A DNA stretch of 64,000 nt, from contig CALDYU010000008.1 in the NCBI GenBank assembly GCA_937944485.1, forward strand, positions 62,001-126,000, read 5' to 3'. This stretch comes from an uncultured Flavobacteriaceae bacterium (GTDB taxonomy: Bacteria; Bacteroidota; Bacteroidia; Flavobacteriales; Flavobacteriaceae). The notes under the pieces were generated by a model, which worked only from the letters and a program-made list of their open reading frames with translations, ran no database searches and had not been told where the DNA came from. The position numbers were made by a program, and so were the translations under genes. Shown piece by piece: positions 1 to 8,396 of the stretch (the first letter of the stretch is position 1; every line of letters begins with the position of its first letter).

Positions 1-697
1 GCTTACCACTTGTAAATGTTCCGAAATTATCCCAAGATTCAAATTTCGATCCTATAAGTAATTCTTGGAGAGCCTCTCCTCCAACAGGAAAAGTAGCGAC
101 TTCGACACCATTAAGTAAAGAAGTACCCATATTGGTTTTATGGTTTATCGTAATTACAGCAAGATTCCATTCTCCAATAGGTTTCGTTACATCTTCTGAA
201 GGCGATACCAAGTCATATAAGGCTCCCGCTTGGTGCGATGTACCATTTTTGCCATCAGGGTGCTTATCATTGTCTAATACCTGTATTTCAAGTCCTGTTT
301 GGTAGGGTTCCACATATTTTTCATCTTCACTTACCCCCCACATAATTCCACTATTACCAGCTTCCGAAATTTTCCATTCTAAAGAAAGAATAAAGCTTGA
401 AAAGTTTTCTTTCGAAATGATATTAAACGATTGACGATTGCCATTTTCATCTTTGCGCTCTTCAGCCATAGGTGGGTGAAACAAAATCTCGCCATCTTTC
501 TCTGACCAAAATTTAGGAACTTCACCTCCACCAAATGACTGCCAATCACTCAAAGACAAATGTTGCCATGATTCTTGCTTCTTCATCTCAGCTGATACCC
601 TTTCAGTAACTTCTTTGGTATTTTCAATTTGCTTTTGTTTCTGCTTACATCCTACAGTAAGTAATAATGCTAAAGTTACCAGTGGTATATATTTCAT
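1..697 (-). CDS. DUF1080 (3-keto-disaccharide hydrolase-like) lipoprotein, partial
   Basis: The gene runs off the left edge; about 232 N-terminal residues are present and the C-terminus is missing. The start (ATG at 697) opens a lipoprotein signal with lipobox LLTVGC and an early KQKQKQ stretch, so the protein is probably anchored in an outer cell-envelope membrane. The mature part matches the DUF1080 concanavalin-like fold: WQSFGGG near the start, then SGIMWGV, TGLEIQVLDN and a later EWNLAVITI segment. Family members hydrolyse 3-keto-glycosides made by GMC-type dehydrogenases. It lies 91 bases downstream of a sugar-isomerase-like gene on the same strand, which fits a shared operon. The family call is firm; the exact substrate is unknown. 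Confidence 0.85.
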   Translation of the reverse strand, partial: MKYIPLVTLALLLTVGCKQKQKQIENTKEVTERVSAEMKKQESWQHLSLSDWQSFGGGEVPKFWSEKDGEILFHPPMAEERKDENGNRQSFNIISKENFSSFILSLEWKISEAGNSGIMWGVSEDEKYVEPYQTGLEIQVLDNDKHPDGKNGTSHQAGALYDLVSPSEDVTKPIGEWNLAVITINHKTNMGTSLLNGVEVATFPVGGEALQELLIGSKFESWDNFGTFTSGK

Positions 698-788
698 AAG
701 TCTAATTTTAGTCATTCTTAAAAGTATAACTGAAAATCTTAGAAACAAGGTTTTTTCTACGAACAACACTCACAAAGGTGTTTACATA

Positions 789-1841
789 CTATAATCCTAG
801 TATTTTCTTCAGCATTTCTTTATCAGTAACACCTCCTGCAAAATCATCAAAGGTTTTTTCAGTAGCTTCAATAATGTGATCTTGAATGAAGATTGCGCCT
901 TCACGAGCTCCTTGTTCAGGACTCTTAATGCAGCACTCCCATTCCATCACAGCCCATACATCACAACCGTATTGCGTCAGTTTTGAAAATATAGTTTTAA
1001 AATCAATTTGCCCGTCACCAAGAGAGCGGTATCTGCCTGCGCGATCTCCCCAATCATTATAGCCTCCAAAAGCTCCTTTTTTTCCTGTCGGATTGAACTC
1101 TGAATCTTTCACATGAAAAGATTTAATAAACTCATGATAGTGGTCAATGTATTCAATGTAATCTAACTGCTGAAGAACAAAATGACTTGGGTCATATAAG
1201 ATATTCACACGTTTGTGATTCCCCGTTGCTTCTAAAAATCGCTCAAAAGTATCGCCATCATGCAAATCTTCACCTGGGTGAATTTCATAACAAACATCTA
1301 CGCCTTCTTCATCAAAATGATTCAAAATGGGCATCCAACGTTTTGCCAATTCTTCAAAACCCATTTCAACAAGACCAGGTGGTCGTTGCGGCCATGGGTG
1401 CCATGTGTGCCATAACAATGCACCAGAAAAAGTAGCATGAGCTTTTATTCCTAATCTTCGGCTTGCCGTCGCTGCTTTCTTAACAACACCAATAGCCCAT
1501 TCTGTTCTTGCTTTTGGATTGTTCTTTACATTATCAGGAGCGAAATTGTCGAACATCAAATCGTAAGCTGGATGAACGGCAACCAATTGCCCCTGTAAGT
1601 GGGTTGAAAGCTCTGTGATTTCAAGTCCGTATGAATTTACCTTACCCTTTAATTCATCACAATAGGTTTGGCTTTCCGCTGCCTTATTTAAATCGATAAG
1701 AAAATGCTCCCAAGTCGGAATTTGTATTCCCTTATAACCCAAATCTGAGGCCCATTTGCACATTCCGTCTAAACTATTAAATGGGGCTTTACTATCTACA
1801 AATTGTGCCAGAAATACGGCTGGTCCTTTTATTGTTTTCAT
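789..1841 (-). CDS. Sugar phosphate isomerase/epimerase, xylose-isomerase-like TIM barrel
   Basis: 350 residues with no signal peptide, so probably cytoplasmic. The pattern is that of AP-endonuclease-2/xylose-isomerase-like TIM barrels. Acidic and histidine residues of a divalent-metal site appear in order: CYEIHPGED, LYDPSHF, FHVKDSE and near the C-terminus VMEWEC. Members isomerise or epimerise sugars or keto-sugars, and some act on 3-keto-glucosides. The neighbouring DUF1080 and GMC genes make a role in keto-sugar catabolism likely, but this is inferred from context. The start ATG at 1841 faces the GMC gene, whose open frame extends back over this gene; the 139-base gap to the chosen GMC start must hold both promoters. 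Confidence 0.85.
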   Translation of the reverse strand: MKTIKGPAVFLAQFVDSKAPFNSLDGMCKWASDLGYKGIQIPTWEHFLIDLNKAAESQTYCDELKGKVNSYGLEITELSTHLQGQLVAVHPAYDLMFDNFAPDNVKNNPKARTEWAIGVVKKAATASRRLGIKAHATFSGALLWHTWHPWPQRPPGLVEMGFEELAKRWMPILNHFDEEGVDVCYEIHPGEDLHDGDTFERFLEATGNHKRVNILYDPSHFVLQQLDYIEYIDHYHEFIKSFHVKDSEFNPTGKKGAFGGYNDWGDRAGRYRSLGDGQIDFKTIFSKLTQYGCDVWAVMEWECCIKSPEQGAREGAIFIQDHIIEATEKTFDDFAGGVTDKEMLKKILGL

Positions 1842-1980
1842 GATGTGCGTTACTACGGATTGTTACTTTAAACTTTATAAAAATTTAACCCTATATTTAG
1901 AGGTAAAATACTATTTATCTTTCTCAGGTGAGGTTATAAATATAGCTGAATACCTCAAGATAACCATAAGAAATTTGAAA

Positions 1981-3684
1981 ATGAATCAAGAAACCCAATT
2001 TGATGCGATCGTGGTCGGTACTGGAATAAGTGGAGGATGGGCCGCGAAAGAATTATGCGAGAACGGACTAAAAACTTTAGTCTTGGAAAGAGGTCGAATG
2101 GTAAAGCATATCGAAGACTATCCAACCATGCATGATGATCCTTGGGATATGCCTCTTAATGGAGGGCTTTCTAAAGAGGATAAAAAGCAATATCACATTC
2201 AAAAGCGGCTAAACTGGGCTCCTGATCAATCTAACAAACACTTTTTTGTTAACGATTTAGAACACCCCTATGTGCAAACCAAAAGATTTGATTGGATACG
2301 TGGTTACCAAGTTGGCGGACGTTCATTAATTTGGGGGCGTCAAAGTTATCGGTGGAGCGATATTGATTTTAAGGCAAATAAGGAAGAGGGCATTAGTATT
2401 GATTGGCCTGTACGTTACAAAGATATTGAACCTTGGTATGACAAAGTTGAAGAATATATTGGTGTTAGTGGCGAAAAATTAGGTTTAGCCATTTTACCTG
2501 ACGGAAAATTTCAACCGGCAATGGGTTTGAATTGTGTTGAAGAAGATTTCAAAAAGAGTACCGCCGAGAAATTTGATGATGGGCGTTTGGTGACCATTGG
2601 TAGAACTGCTCATATCACAGACCCTGAGGCTAATTTTGAAGGTCGCGGAATATGTCAAAATAGAGATCGTTGTTGGCGAGGTTGCCCTTTCGGGGGATAT
2701 TTTAGCAGTAACTCTTCTACTCTGCCGGCTGCTGAACGCACTGGAAACATGACGCTAAGACCAAACTCTATTGTGCACGAAGTTATTTATGATGAGCTTA
2801 CTAAAAAAGCTACTGGAGTTCGCGTAATAGATACTGAAACATATGAAAAACTGGAATTTAAAGCTAAAGTAATTTTTCTTTGTGCCTCGGCCATGGCATC
2901 AGTTGGTATTTTATTGCAATCAAAATCAAAGCGTTTTCCGAACGGTTTGGGTAATGATTCTGATGCTTTAGGAAGAGGAATTATGGATCATCATTACAAA
3001 CTTGGCGCTACTGCAAAAGTTGATGGTTATTTAGATAAATATTATAAAGGCAGACGTGCGAACGGCTTTTACATACCTCGTTTTGTTAACTTAAATAAAA
3101 AAACGAAACGCGAAGGGTACCTTCGTGGCTTTGGCTATCAAGGCACTGCAAGTAGAGGAGATTGGTCTGAATCTATTGGAGAAATGGGTTACGGAAAAGA
3201 CTTAAAAAAAGCTATTCTTAAACCTGGCAGCTGGACTATAGGGGTTACTGGCTTTGGTGAATTTCTACCTTATGATGATAATCGTGTAACTCTTAGTCCC
3301 ACCGAAAAAGATAAATGGGGATTACCACAATTAGCTTTTGATGTTGAGTTTAAGGAGAATGAAATGAATATGCGAAAAGACATTGTAAAAGAAATCATGA
3401 CCATGTTTGAAAGAGCAGGCTTTAAAGATGTACAATCGTATGAAGAATCATCTTATCCTGGCTTAGGAATTCATGAAATGGGTGGTGCAAGAATGGGGCA
3501 TAGTGCTAAAACCTCAATTTTGAATAAACACAATCAGGTTCATTTAGTGCCAAATGTGTATGTTACTGATGGTGCTTTTATGACTTCGTCAAGTTGTGTA
3601 AATCCGTCATTAACCTATATGGCATTTACTGCTAGAGCTGCAAATCACGCTGCAAAACAATTCAAAGCAGGAATATTTTCTTAA
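1981..3684 (+). CDS. GMC family FAD-dependent oxidoreductase (paralogue 1)
   Basis: 567 residues. The frame is open from 1756, but the ATG at 1981 is chosen because it places the Rossmann FAD motif GTGISGG at residues 13-19, as in the paralogue at 8397, and avoids overlap with the divergent gene. Residues 225, 231 and 235 form a C-x5-C-x3-C-P-F-G motif like that holding a 3Fe-4S cluster in FAD glucose dehydrogenase alpha subunits. The C-terminal GMC signature (HEMGGARMG, then CVNPSLTYMAF) is intact. The likely reaction is oxidation of a sugar hydroxyl, probably C3. No signal peptide is seen and no small subunit gene follows, so it may borrow the partner encoded at 10115 or act in the cytoplasm. 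An ASCH gene follows after 45 bases. Confidence 0.88.
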   Translation: MNQETQFDAIVVGTGISGGWAAKELCENGLKTLVLERGRMVKHIEDYPTMHDDPWDMPLNGGLSKEDKKQYHIQKRLNWAPDQSNKHFFVNDLEHPYVQTKRFDWIRGYQVGGRSLIWGRQSYRWSDIDFKANKEEGISIDWPVRYKDIEPWYDKVEEYIGVSGEKLGLAILPDGKFQPAMGLNCVEEDFKKSTAEKFDDGRLVTIGRTAHITDPEANFEGRGICQNRDRCWRGCPFGGYFSSNSSTLPAAERTGNMTLRPNSIVHEVIYDELTKKATGVRVIDTETYEKLEFKAKVIFLCASAMASVGILLQSKSKRFPNGLGNDSDALGRGIMDHHYKLGATAKVDGYLDKYYKGRRANGFYIPRFVNLNKKTKREGYLRGFGYQGTASRGDWSESIGEMGYGKDLKKAILKPGSWTIGVTGFGEFLPYDDNRVTLSPTEKDKWGLPQLAFDVEFKENEMNMRKDIVKEIMTMFERAGFKDVQSYEESSYPGLGIHEMGGARMGHSAKTSILNKHNQVHLVPNVYVTDGAFMTSSSCVNPSLTYMAFTARAANHAAKQFKAGIFS

Positions 3685-3729
3685 AGATTAAATTCGCAAT
3701 ATTAATTAATCACAAAACGTTTAGAATTC

Positions 3730-4188
3730 ATGGACAATGCTTCAGCTAATAGTATGTGGGGAGATTATTTAACCAATCATCTTGAAGATGTCTTTCACGA
3801 TGCACCCGAAGTTTATCATTTTTGTGACAACGAGAAAGATGCAAATATCTGTGCTAAATTGGTTAAAAAGGGAATAAAAAAAGCGACTACAGATTCACTA
3901 TTAGGGTTACAATTTCGAAATAAGCCTTTACCAAAAACTGGTGATTTCGCAGTAATAACTAATTGGGACGGCAAGGCTCAGTGTATCATCGAAATTACAA
4001 AAGTAGCTCTGCGACCCTTTTTTAGCATTGATGAGGCCTACGCCAAATTGGAAGGTGAGGGAGATAAAAGTTTAGCATATTGGCAAAAAACGCATTGGGA
4101 TTATTATACCCGTGAGTTGGCAGAATTTGATCGTTTACCTAGAGAAAGTATGATTTTAGTCTGTCAAGAATTTCAAAAGGTTTTTTGA
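3730..4188 (+). CDS. ASCH domain protein
   Basis: 152 residues matching the ASCH (PUA-like beta-barrel) family: a helical start (SMWGDYLTNH), then VKKGIKKATTDSL, KTGDFAVITNWDGKAQCIIEI and YWQKTHWDYYTREL near the end. ASCH proteins bind RNA or nucleosides; some hydrolyse N4-acetylcytidine, others are uncharacterised. It is in the same direction as the GMC gene 45 bases upstream but probably functionally unrelated to it. The gene ends before a hairpin at 4198-4225. The family is clear; a specific function cannot be given. Confidence 0.85.
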   Translation: MDNASANSMWGDYLTNHLEDVFHDAPEVYHFCDNEKDANICAKLVKKGIKKATTDSLLGLQFRNKPLPKTGDFAVITNWDGKAQCIIEITKVALRPFFSIDEAYAKLEGEGDKSLAYWQKTHWDYYTRELAEFDRLPRESMILVCQEFQKVF

Positions 4189-4197
4189 TCGATAACT

Positions 4198-4225
4198 AAA
4201 AAAGCCATGCGGCTAAGCATGGCTT
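4198..4225 (-). terminator. Intrinsic terminator of the minus-strand sugar operon
   Basis: A 9-base perfect stem (4202-4210 with 4217-4225, loop of 6) is followed on the minus strand by a run of six T (the A-run at 4198-4203). It lies 24 bases past the stop of the Gfo/Idh/MocA gene at 4249. There is no T-run on the plus side, but the hairpin may also slow transcription from the ASCH gene. Confidence 0.75.
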
Positions 4226-4248
4226 AAGAACGTATACTGTGAAATGAT

Positions 4249-5388
4249 TTATTTCATCATCTTCACCCAAACATTTTTTTTCTTGTTAGATGTTACCGTC
4301 GCTTCTATAAAATTCATGCCACGTACCCCGTCTTCCATAGTAGGAAATTCACCATCATTGTATTTTTTCCCTCTAATGGCCTTGGCGGCACCCAAATAAA
4401 TATTCGCCATCGAATCAAAAATACCCTCGGGGTGACCAGCTGGCAACTTAGTACCATCTAATGAAAGTTTTGAATTATACCCATGCCCTGGTTTATATAT
4501 TTGAGTAGGGTCAGTATCACTCATTTTATACAAAAAATTCGGTTTTTCTTGCTCCCATCTAAATGCTCCTTTCGAACCATATATTGAAATAGCAAGTCCG
4601 TTTTCTTCACCTGTCGCCACTTGACTACTTCGAATTACTCCTTTTACATGATCGTCCATTCTAATGAGTACGGTACCATCAACATCCATTTTATTGTCTT
4701 TATATAGGTAATTAAAATCACAAAGCAACGATTTAACTTTAAGGCCGGTAGTATATTCTACCAGGTTAAAGGCATGTACACCAATGTCACCCATACACGA
4801 ACTAATACCCGCTTTCTTAGGGTCTAAACGCCATACGGTAGATCGTTTTTTCTTATCGTGAATTATTTCATTAATCCAACCTTGATAATATCTTGCATCT
4901 ACTTTATGAATCTTGCCTATGGCACCTTTTTTAATCATTTCACGCATTTGACGAACCATAGGATAGCCCGTATATGTATGCGTTAAGGCAAAGACTTTTC
5001 CTGATTTTTTATGTGCCTTTTGAAGTATTTTGGCTTCCTCAAAAGTTGTAGTCATTGGTTTCTCACAGATCACATGAAATCCATTATCTAATAACTTCTT
5101 AGCCATTGGGAAATGAAGAAAATTGGGTGTTAATACCGAACAAACTTGAATACGTTCATTTTCTGGGAGTTTTAATTCTTCTTCGATCATGGTATCAAAA
5201 TCTAGATAGATACGGTTTAAAGGAATATCTATCTCCCGTGCAAAAGCTTTATTAGCTTTAAAATCAGGGTTAAAACAACCTCCGACAATTTGATAATTAT
5301 CATTAATATGTGATGCAACCCGATGCAACACTCCTATAAGGGAATCTCCCCCTCCACCTAGTACTCCTAATCGTATTTTTTTTGGCAT
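4249..5388 (-). CDS. Gfo/Idh/MocA family oxidoreductase
   Basis: 379 residues, probably cytoplasmic NAD(P)-dependent sugar dehydrogenase or reductase. The N-terminal Rossmann motif is GVLGGGGDSL, and the family lysine sits in EKPMTT. The second-domain catalytic segment reads CMGDIGVHAFN, with D and H in the usual spacing. It is the last gene of a minus-strand run (TIM barrel, DinB, MFS transporter, this gene) and ends at the terminator at 4198. In such clusters these enzymes typically act on keto-sugars or inositols. The substrate is not evident from the sequence. Confidence 0.87.
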   Translation of the reverse strand: MPKKIRLGVLGGGGDSLIGVLHRVASHINDNYQIVGGCFNPDFKANKAFAREIDIPLNRIYLDFDTMIEEELKLPENERIQVCSVLTPNFLHFPMAKKLLDNGFHVICEKPMTTTFEEAKILQKAHKKSGKVFALTHTYTGYPMVRQMREMIKKGAIGKIHKVDARYYQGWINEIIHDKKKRSTVWRLDPKKAGISSCMGDIGVHAFNLVEYTTGLKVKSLLCDFNYLYKDNKMDVDGTVLIRMDDHVKGVIRSSQVATGEENGLAISIYGSKGAFRWEQEKPNFLYKMSDTDPTQIYKPGHGYNSKLSLDGTKLPAGHPEGIFDSMANIYLGAAKAIRGKKYNDGEFPTMEDGVRGMNFIEATVTSNKKKNVWVKMMK

Positions 5389-5448
5389 GAAATAAAACTA
5401 TTTATATTTTAAAATTCTTATAATGATTCTGTTTCCTTGTTTTGCTCA

Positions 5449-6705
5449 TCAAGACTTATAAGCAATTTCTTCATTCTTAAAAAACAAGGCAAATAATACC
5501 ATAACCCCTAGCGCAAATAAAGCAGGAAATTGCCAAATATTTGTCCAATTATGTGCATTTTCAGACACTAAATAAGCATCCGTAACAATTCCTGCAATCC
5601 AAAAACCAATTAACATTCCAACACCATAGGTTGCTAATGTGATTAAGCCTTGAGCGGCACTTTTATATTTTTCTCCGGCTTTTGTGTCGGTATAAATTTG
5701 ACCCGAGACAAAGAAAAAGTCATAACAAATTCCATGCAATGCTATTCCAATAATTAGCATAAATGCTAATTCTCCAGAATCACCGTAGGCGAAAAGCAAA
5801 TAGCGAATAAACCAGGCCGCCATACCAAAAAGTATGGTTTTCTTAAATCCGTATTTATTAAAGAAAAATGGCAGAAATAGTAAGAACAAAGCTTCTGATA
5901 TTTGCCCAATTGTCATCATACCTGCAGGTCCTATTTCATTATTAAGCACAGACATTGAGGCTCCTATTTCACCTAAAAACTGACCAGCATGCTGATAGTA
6001 AAATGCAAGCGGAATACAAATAAGTACTGAAGCAATAAAGAACACAAGGTAGTTTCTATCTTTTAATAATTTTAATGCATCTAAACCAAGAATTGCTGCT
6101 AAGGAAACCTTTTCATCTTTAGAAATTCTCGGTGGGGTTTTGGGTAAAATAAAACTAAATATTCCTAAGATAGCTGAGGCTATAGCCGTCATTAAAAAGG
6201 TATTTTTCAAAGCGCCATTTGCAATATTTTCTGGCGAATCCCATTTAAAAATTATACTAATAAATATTAAGCCTGCTGCAATCCAACCAATTGTTCCAAA
6301 GACGCGAATAAATGCAAATTCTTTAGAAGGGTCTTTCATTTGATTGAAAGAAACAGAATTTACTAATGCTAAAGTCGGCATATACGCAAGCATATACCCA
6401 AAGACATACGGAATAAACATGGCAATATCATCGGCACTGGCCATTTGATACATTAAAAAAGCACCTAAGAGATGTAAAAAACCCAAAATTCGCTCCGCAT
6501 TAAAATATCGATCAGCGATCAACCCAATAATGAAAGGCGCTATAATTGCTCCCCAAGATTGGCTTGAGTATGCAAAAGCAATATCGCTGCCACTAGCACC
6601 CAAAGAGTTTGGCAAATAAATACCCATTGTAACAAACCAACCGCCCCAAATGAAGAATTCTAAAAACATCATTATTGAGAGTTGGATACGTATTTTATTA
6701 TTCAT
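5449..6705 (-). CDS. MFS transporter of the nucleoside:H+ symporter (NupG-like) type
   Basis: 418 residues with about twelve hydrophobic segments. The opening (RIQLSIMMFLEFFIWGGWFVT) and the following GxYLP and SSQSWGAIIAPFIIGLIADR segments resemble the NupG/XapB nucleoside permease family, which Bacteroidetes often place beside sugar-oxidoreductase genes. It lies 12 bases downstream of the DinB gene and 60 bases upstream of the Gfo/Idh/MocA gene. Context suggests the cargo is a sugar derivative or nucleoside-like glycoside released by the neighbouring enzymes; that is inference. Confidence 0.83.
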   Translation of the reverse strand: MNNKIRIQLSIMMFLEFFIWGGWFVTMGIYLPNSLGASGSDIAFAYSSQSWGAIIAPFIIGLIADRYFNAERILGFLHLLGAFLMYQMASADDIAMFIPYVFGYMLAYMPTLALVNSVSFNQMKDPSKEFAFIRVFGTIGWIAAGLIFISIIFKWDSPENIANGALKNTFLMTAIASAILGIFSFILPKTPPRISKDEKVSLAAILGLDALKLLKDRNYLVFFIASVLICIPLAFYYQHAGQFLGEIGASMSVLNNEIGPAGMMTIGQISEALFLLFLPFFFNKYGFKKTILFGMAAWFIRYLLFAYGDSGELAFMLIIGIALHGICYDFFFVSGQIYTDTKAGEKYKSAAQGLITLATYGVGMLIGFWIAGIVTDAYLVSENAHNWTNIWQFPALFALGVMVLFALFFKNEEIAYKS

Positions 6706-6717
6706 AAAATCTAGTAA

Positions 6718-7161
6718 TTATCGTTTATAATAAATATAGTCGAAAGGAATGGGTTCGATATTATTATTTCTTAAGCTCATTGAAATCTGTCCTCGATGAT
6801 GCGTAGAATGATTGATAATATGAAATAAGATATCTTGCAGGTCGCATATAAAAAGTCTCCCCTCCGAGTTCTCATAATCCACTCGTCTTTCAAAATCATC
6901 GGCATTGGTAATAATTTCAAATGAGGTTCTCTGGTTCTCATAGTGAATATCTCCCCAATTCTTGATGTCATGTATTTGAAACACATCATATTGAGAACTC
7001 TTACCCATGATTCGTGAATTCCATATATGATGCGCATTCAAAATATGACTGAAAAGTTCAATACTTTTTTCAGGGGTATTGTCAATTTCAGAACAAGTTT
7101 CAATTAGTTTTTTATTACAATAAAAATTGTAATCAAATAGTTGGTTGAAAAATACTTTCAC
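6718..7161 (-). CDS. DinB family protein
   Basis: 147 residues. The start codon is GTG at 7161, since no ATG lies near the expected N-terminus (MKVFFNQLFDYN). The DinB four-helix bundle carries its metal histidines in ILNAHHIWNSR and in HIINHSTHHRGQI. Such proteins act as metal-dependent thiol transferases or hydrolases, or have no known role. It sits inside a sugar operon with 12 bases to the MFS gene and 29 bases from the TIM-barrel gene upstream, so it may process a pathway intermediate, but nothing in the sequence shows this. Confidence 0.82.
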   Translation of the reverse strand: MKVFFNQLFDYNFYCNKKLIETCSEIDNTPEKSIELFSHILNAHHIWNSRIMGKSSQYDVFQIHDIKNWGDIHYENQRTSFEIITNADDFERRVDYENSEGRLFICDLQDILFHIINHSTHHRGQISMSLRNNNIEPIPFDYIYYKR

Positions 7162-7190
7162 GTACTAATATGGCTTTATTTGGTTTGGTT

Positions 7191-8183
7191 CTATTTAAGC
7201 TCCTTTGCAACTTTTAACATCAAGTCTCTGGTTGCCTTGATGCCATCTTCTTCACTAAGAATACTTCCTTCATATTCTACACCAATAAAGCCAGTGTAGC
7301 CTGCATCTTTTACAATCTGCATTAGTTTTTTATAGTCGATTCCGATAGCCTCTCCATTTTCATTAAAATCATTTGATTTTGCACTTACTGCTTTTGCATG
7401 AGGCATTAATTCATTAACGCCTTTATATTTATCGTACTCCTCTTTACAGCTCCAATCCTCATTTCGCGTGATACAAAAATTACCAAAATCTGGCAAGGTA
7501 CCACAGTTATCCATATCAACCATTTCCATTACCTCTGCTAGTAGTGCGCCATTAGAAGACAGACCTCCATGGTTTTCTACAATGATATTAATATTCTTGT
7601 CTTTGGCGTAAGTGGCTAATTTTGACAGCCCATCAACTGAATTTTTTTTCCATTGATCTGGCACATCACTACCGGCTAAGTTAACACGTATTGCATGGCA
7701 CCCCATTGCGGCAGCGGCATCTACCCATTTGAAATGTCTTTCAACTGCCTCTTGACGTTCTTTGGCATCATCTACGGCCAAATTACCCTGTCTGTCTATC
7801 ATTATCAGAACATTTTGCATTCCATGTTTTTTCGCTTCCGCATTACATTTCTCAACAAAGAGAGCCATTGCTTCTGCTGAATATTCGTTATTCTCTAAGT
7901 CCGCAGGGTATAATTGACTCACATATTCCAAACCTGTAAAACCCCATTTTTTGGCTATTTCTGCAAAGGTATAAGGGTCTACACTATCTTTACGAATCAT
8001 TTGATTAATTGACCATTGAGCAAGTGAAAGTTTAAAGAATGGCGAGTCGCTTGCTGATACAGCATCAGTTACCTCGTCCACTTTTACTTCCTTTTTATTA
8101 GTTTCTTTACAAGAGTAAATTGAAAATAAACAAAGTGCAATTATTACAAATGCACTGTTTTTAATTAGATTTTTTCTTTTCAT
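7191..8183 (-). CDS. Sugar phosphate isomerase/epimerase-like lipoprotein
   Basis: 330 residues from the ATG at 8183; the longer open frame to 8234 adds a stretch unlike a signal peptide, and a second ATG lies at 8186. The N-terminus is a lipoprotein signal (MKRKNLIKNS, hydrophobic core, lipobox SIYSC), followed by a short charged linker and a xylose-isomerase-like TIM barrel. Metal-site residues lie in IIVENHGG, LPDFGNF and GVEYEG. It is therefore an envelope-anchored sugar isomerase-like enzyme, unlike the cytoplasmic one at 789. It heads the operon that continues with DinB, the MFS transporter and the Gfo/Idh/MocA oxidoreductase. Confidence 0.85.
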   Translation of the reverse strand: MKRKNLIKNSAFVIIALCLFSIYSCKETNKKEVKVDEVTDAVSASDSPFFKLSLAQWSINQMIRKDSVDPYTFAEIAKKWGFTGLEYVSQLYPADLENNEYSAEAMALFVEKCNAEAKKHGMQNVLIMIDRQGNLAVDDAKERQEAVERHFKWVDAAAAMGCHAIRVNLAGSDVPDQWKKNSVDGLSKLATYAKDKNINIIVENHGGLSSNGALLAEVMEMVDMDNCGTLPDFGNFCITRNEDWSCKEEYDKYKGVNELMPHAKAVSAKSNDFNENGEAIGIDYKKLMQIVKDAGYTGFIGVEYEGSILSEEDGIKATRDLMLKVAKELK

Positions 8184-8396
8184 CATAAAAAATTTTCGGT
8201 TGATTTTAGTTGTATACACTATATCAATACTCAATTACCAGAGTTTCAATATACAAGAATGTCGTTACGATTTTCATAAATAACAATTCTGTAACAAATT
8301 ATCCCAAATCGCCTTATTTTTCGCAACAAGAATAGTTTTTAAAAGTAGAAAATTAATTTTTAATTTAATAAATTTAGAGACTAAACAATTGAGTAC

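Noticed and set aside
1756-1980. N-terminal extension of the first GMC gene
   Set aside because: It overlaps the divergent isomerase gene and is absent from the paralogue; the ATG at 1981 restores the normal distance to the FAD motif.
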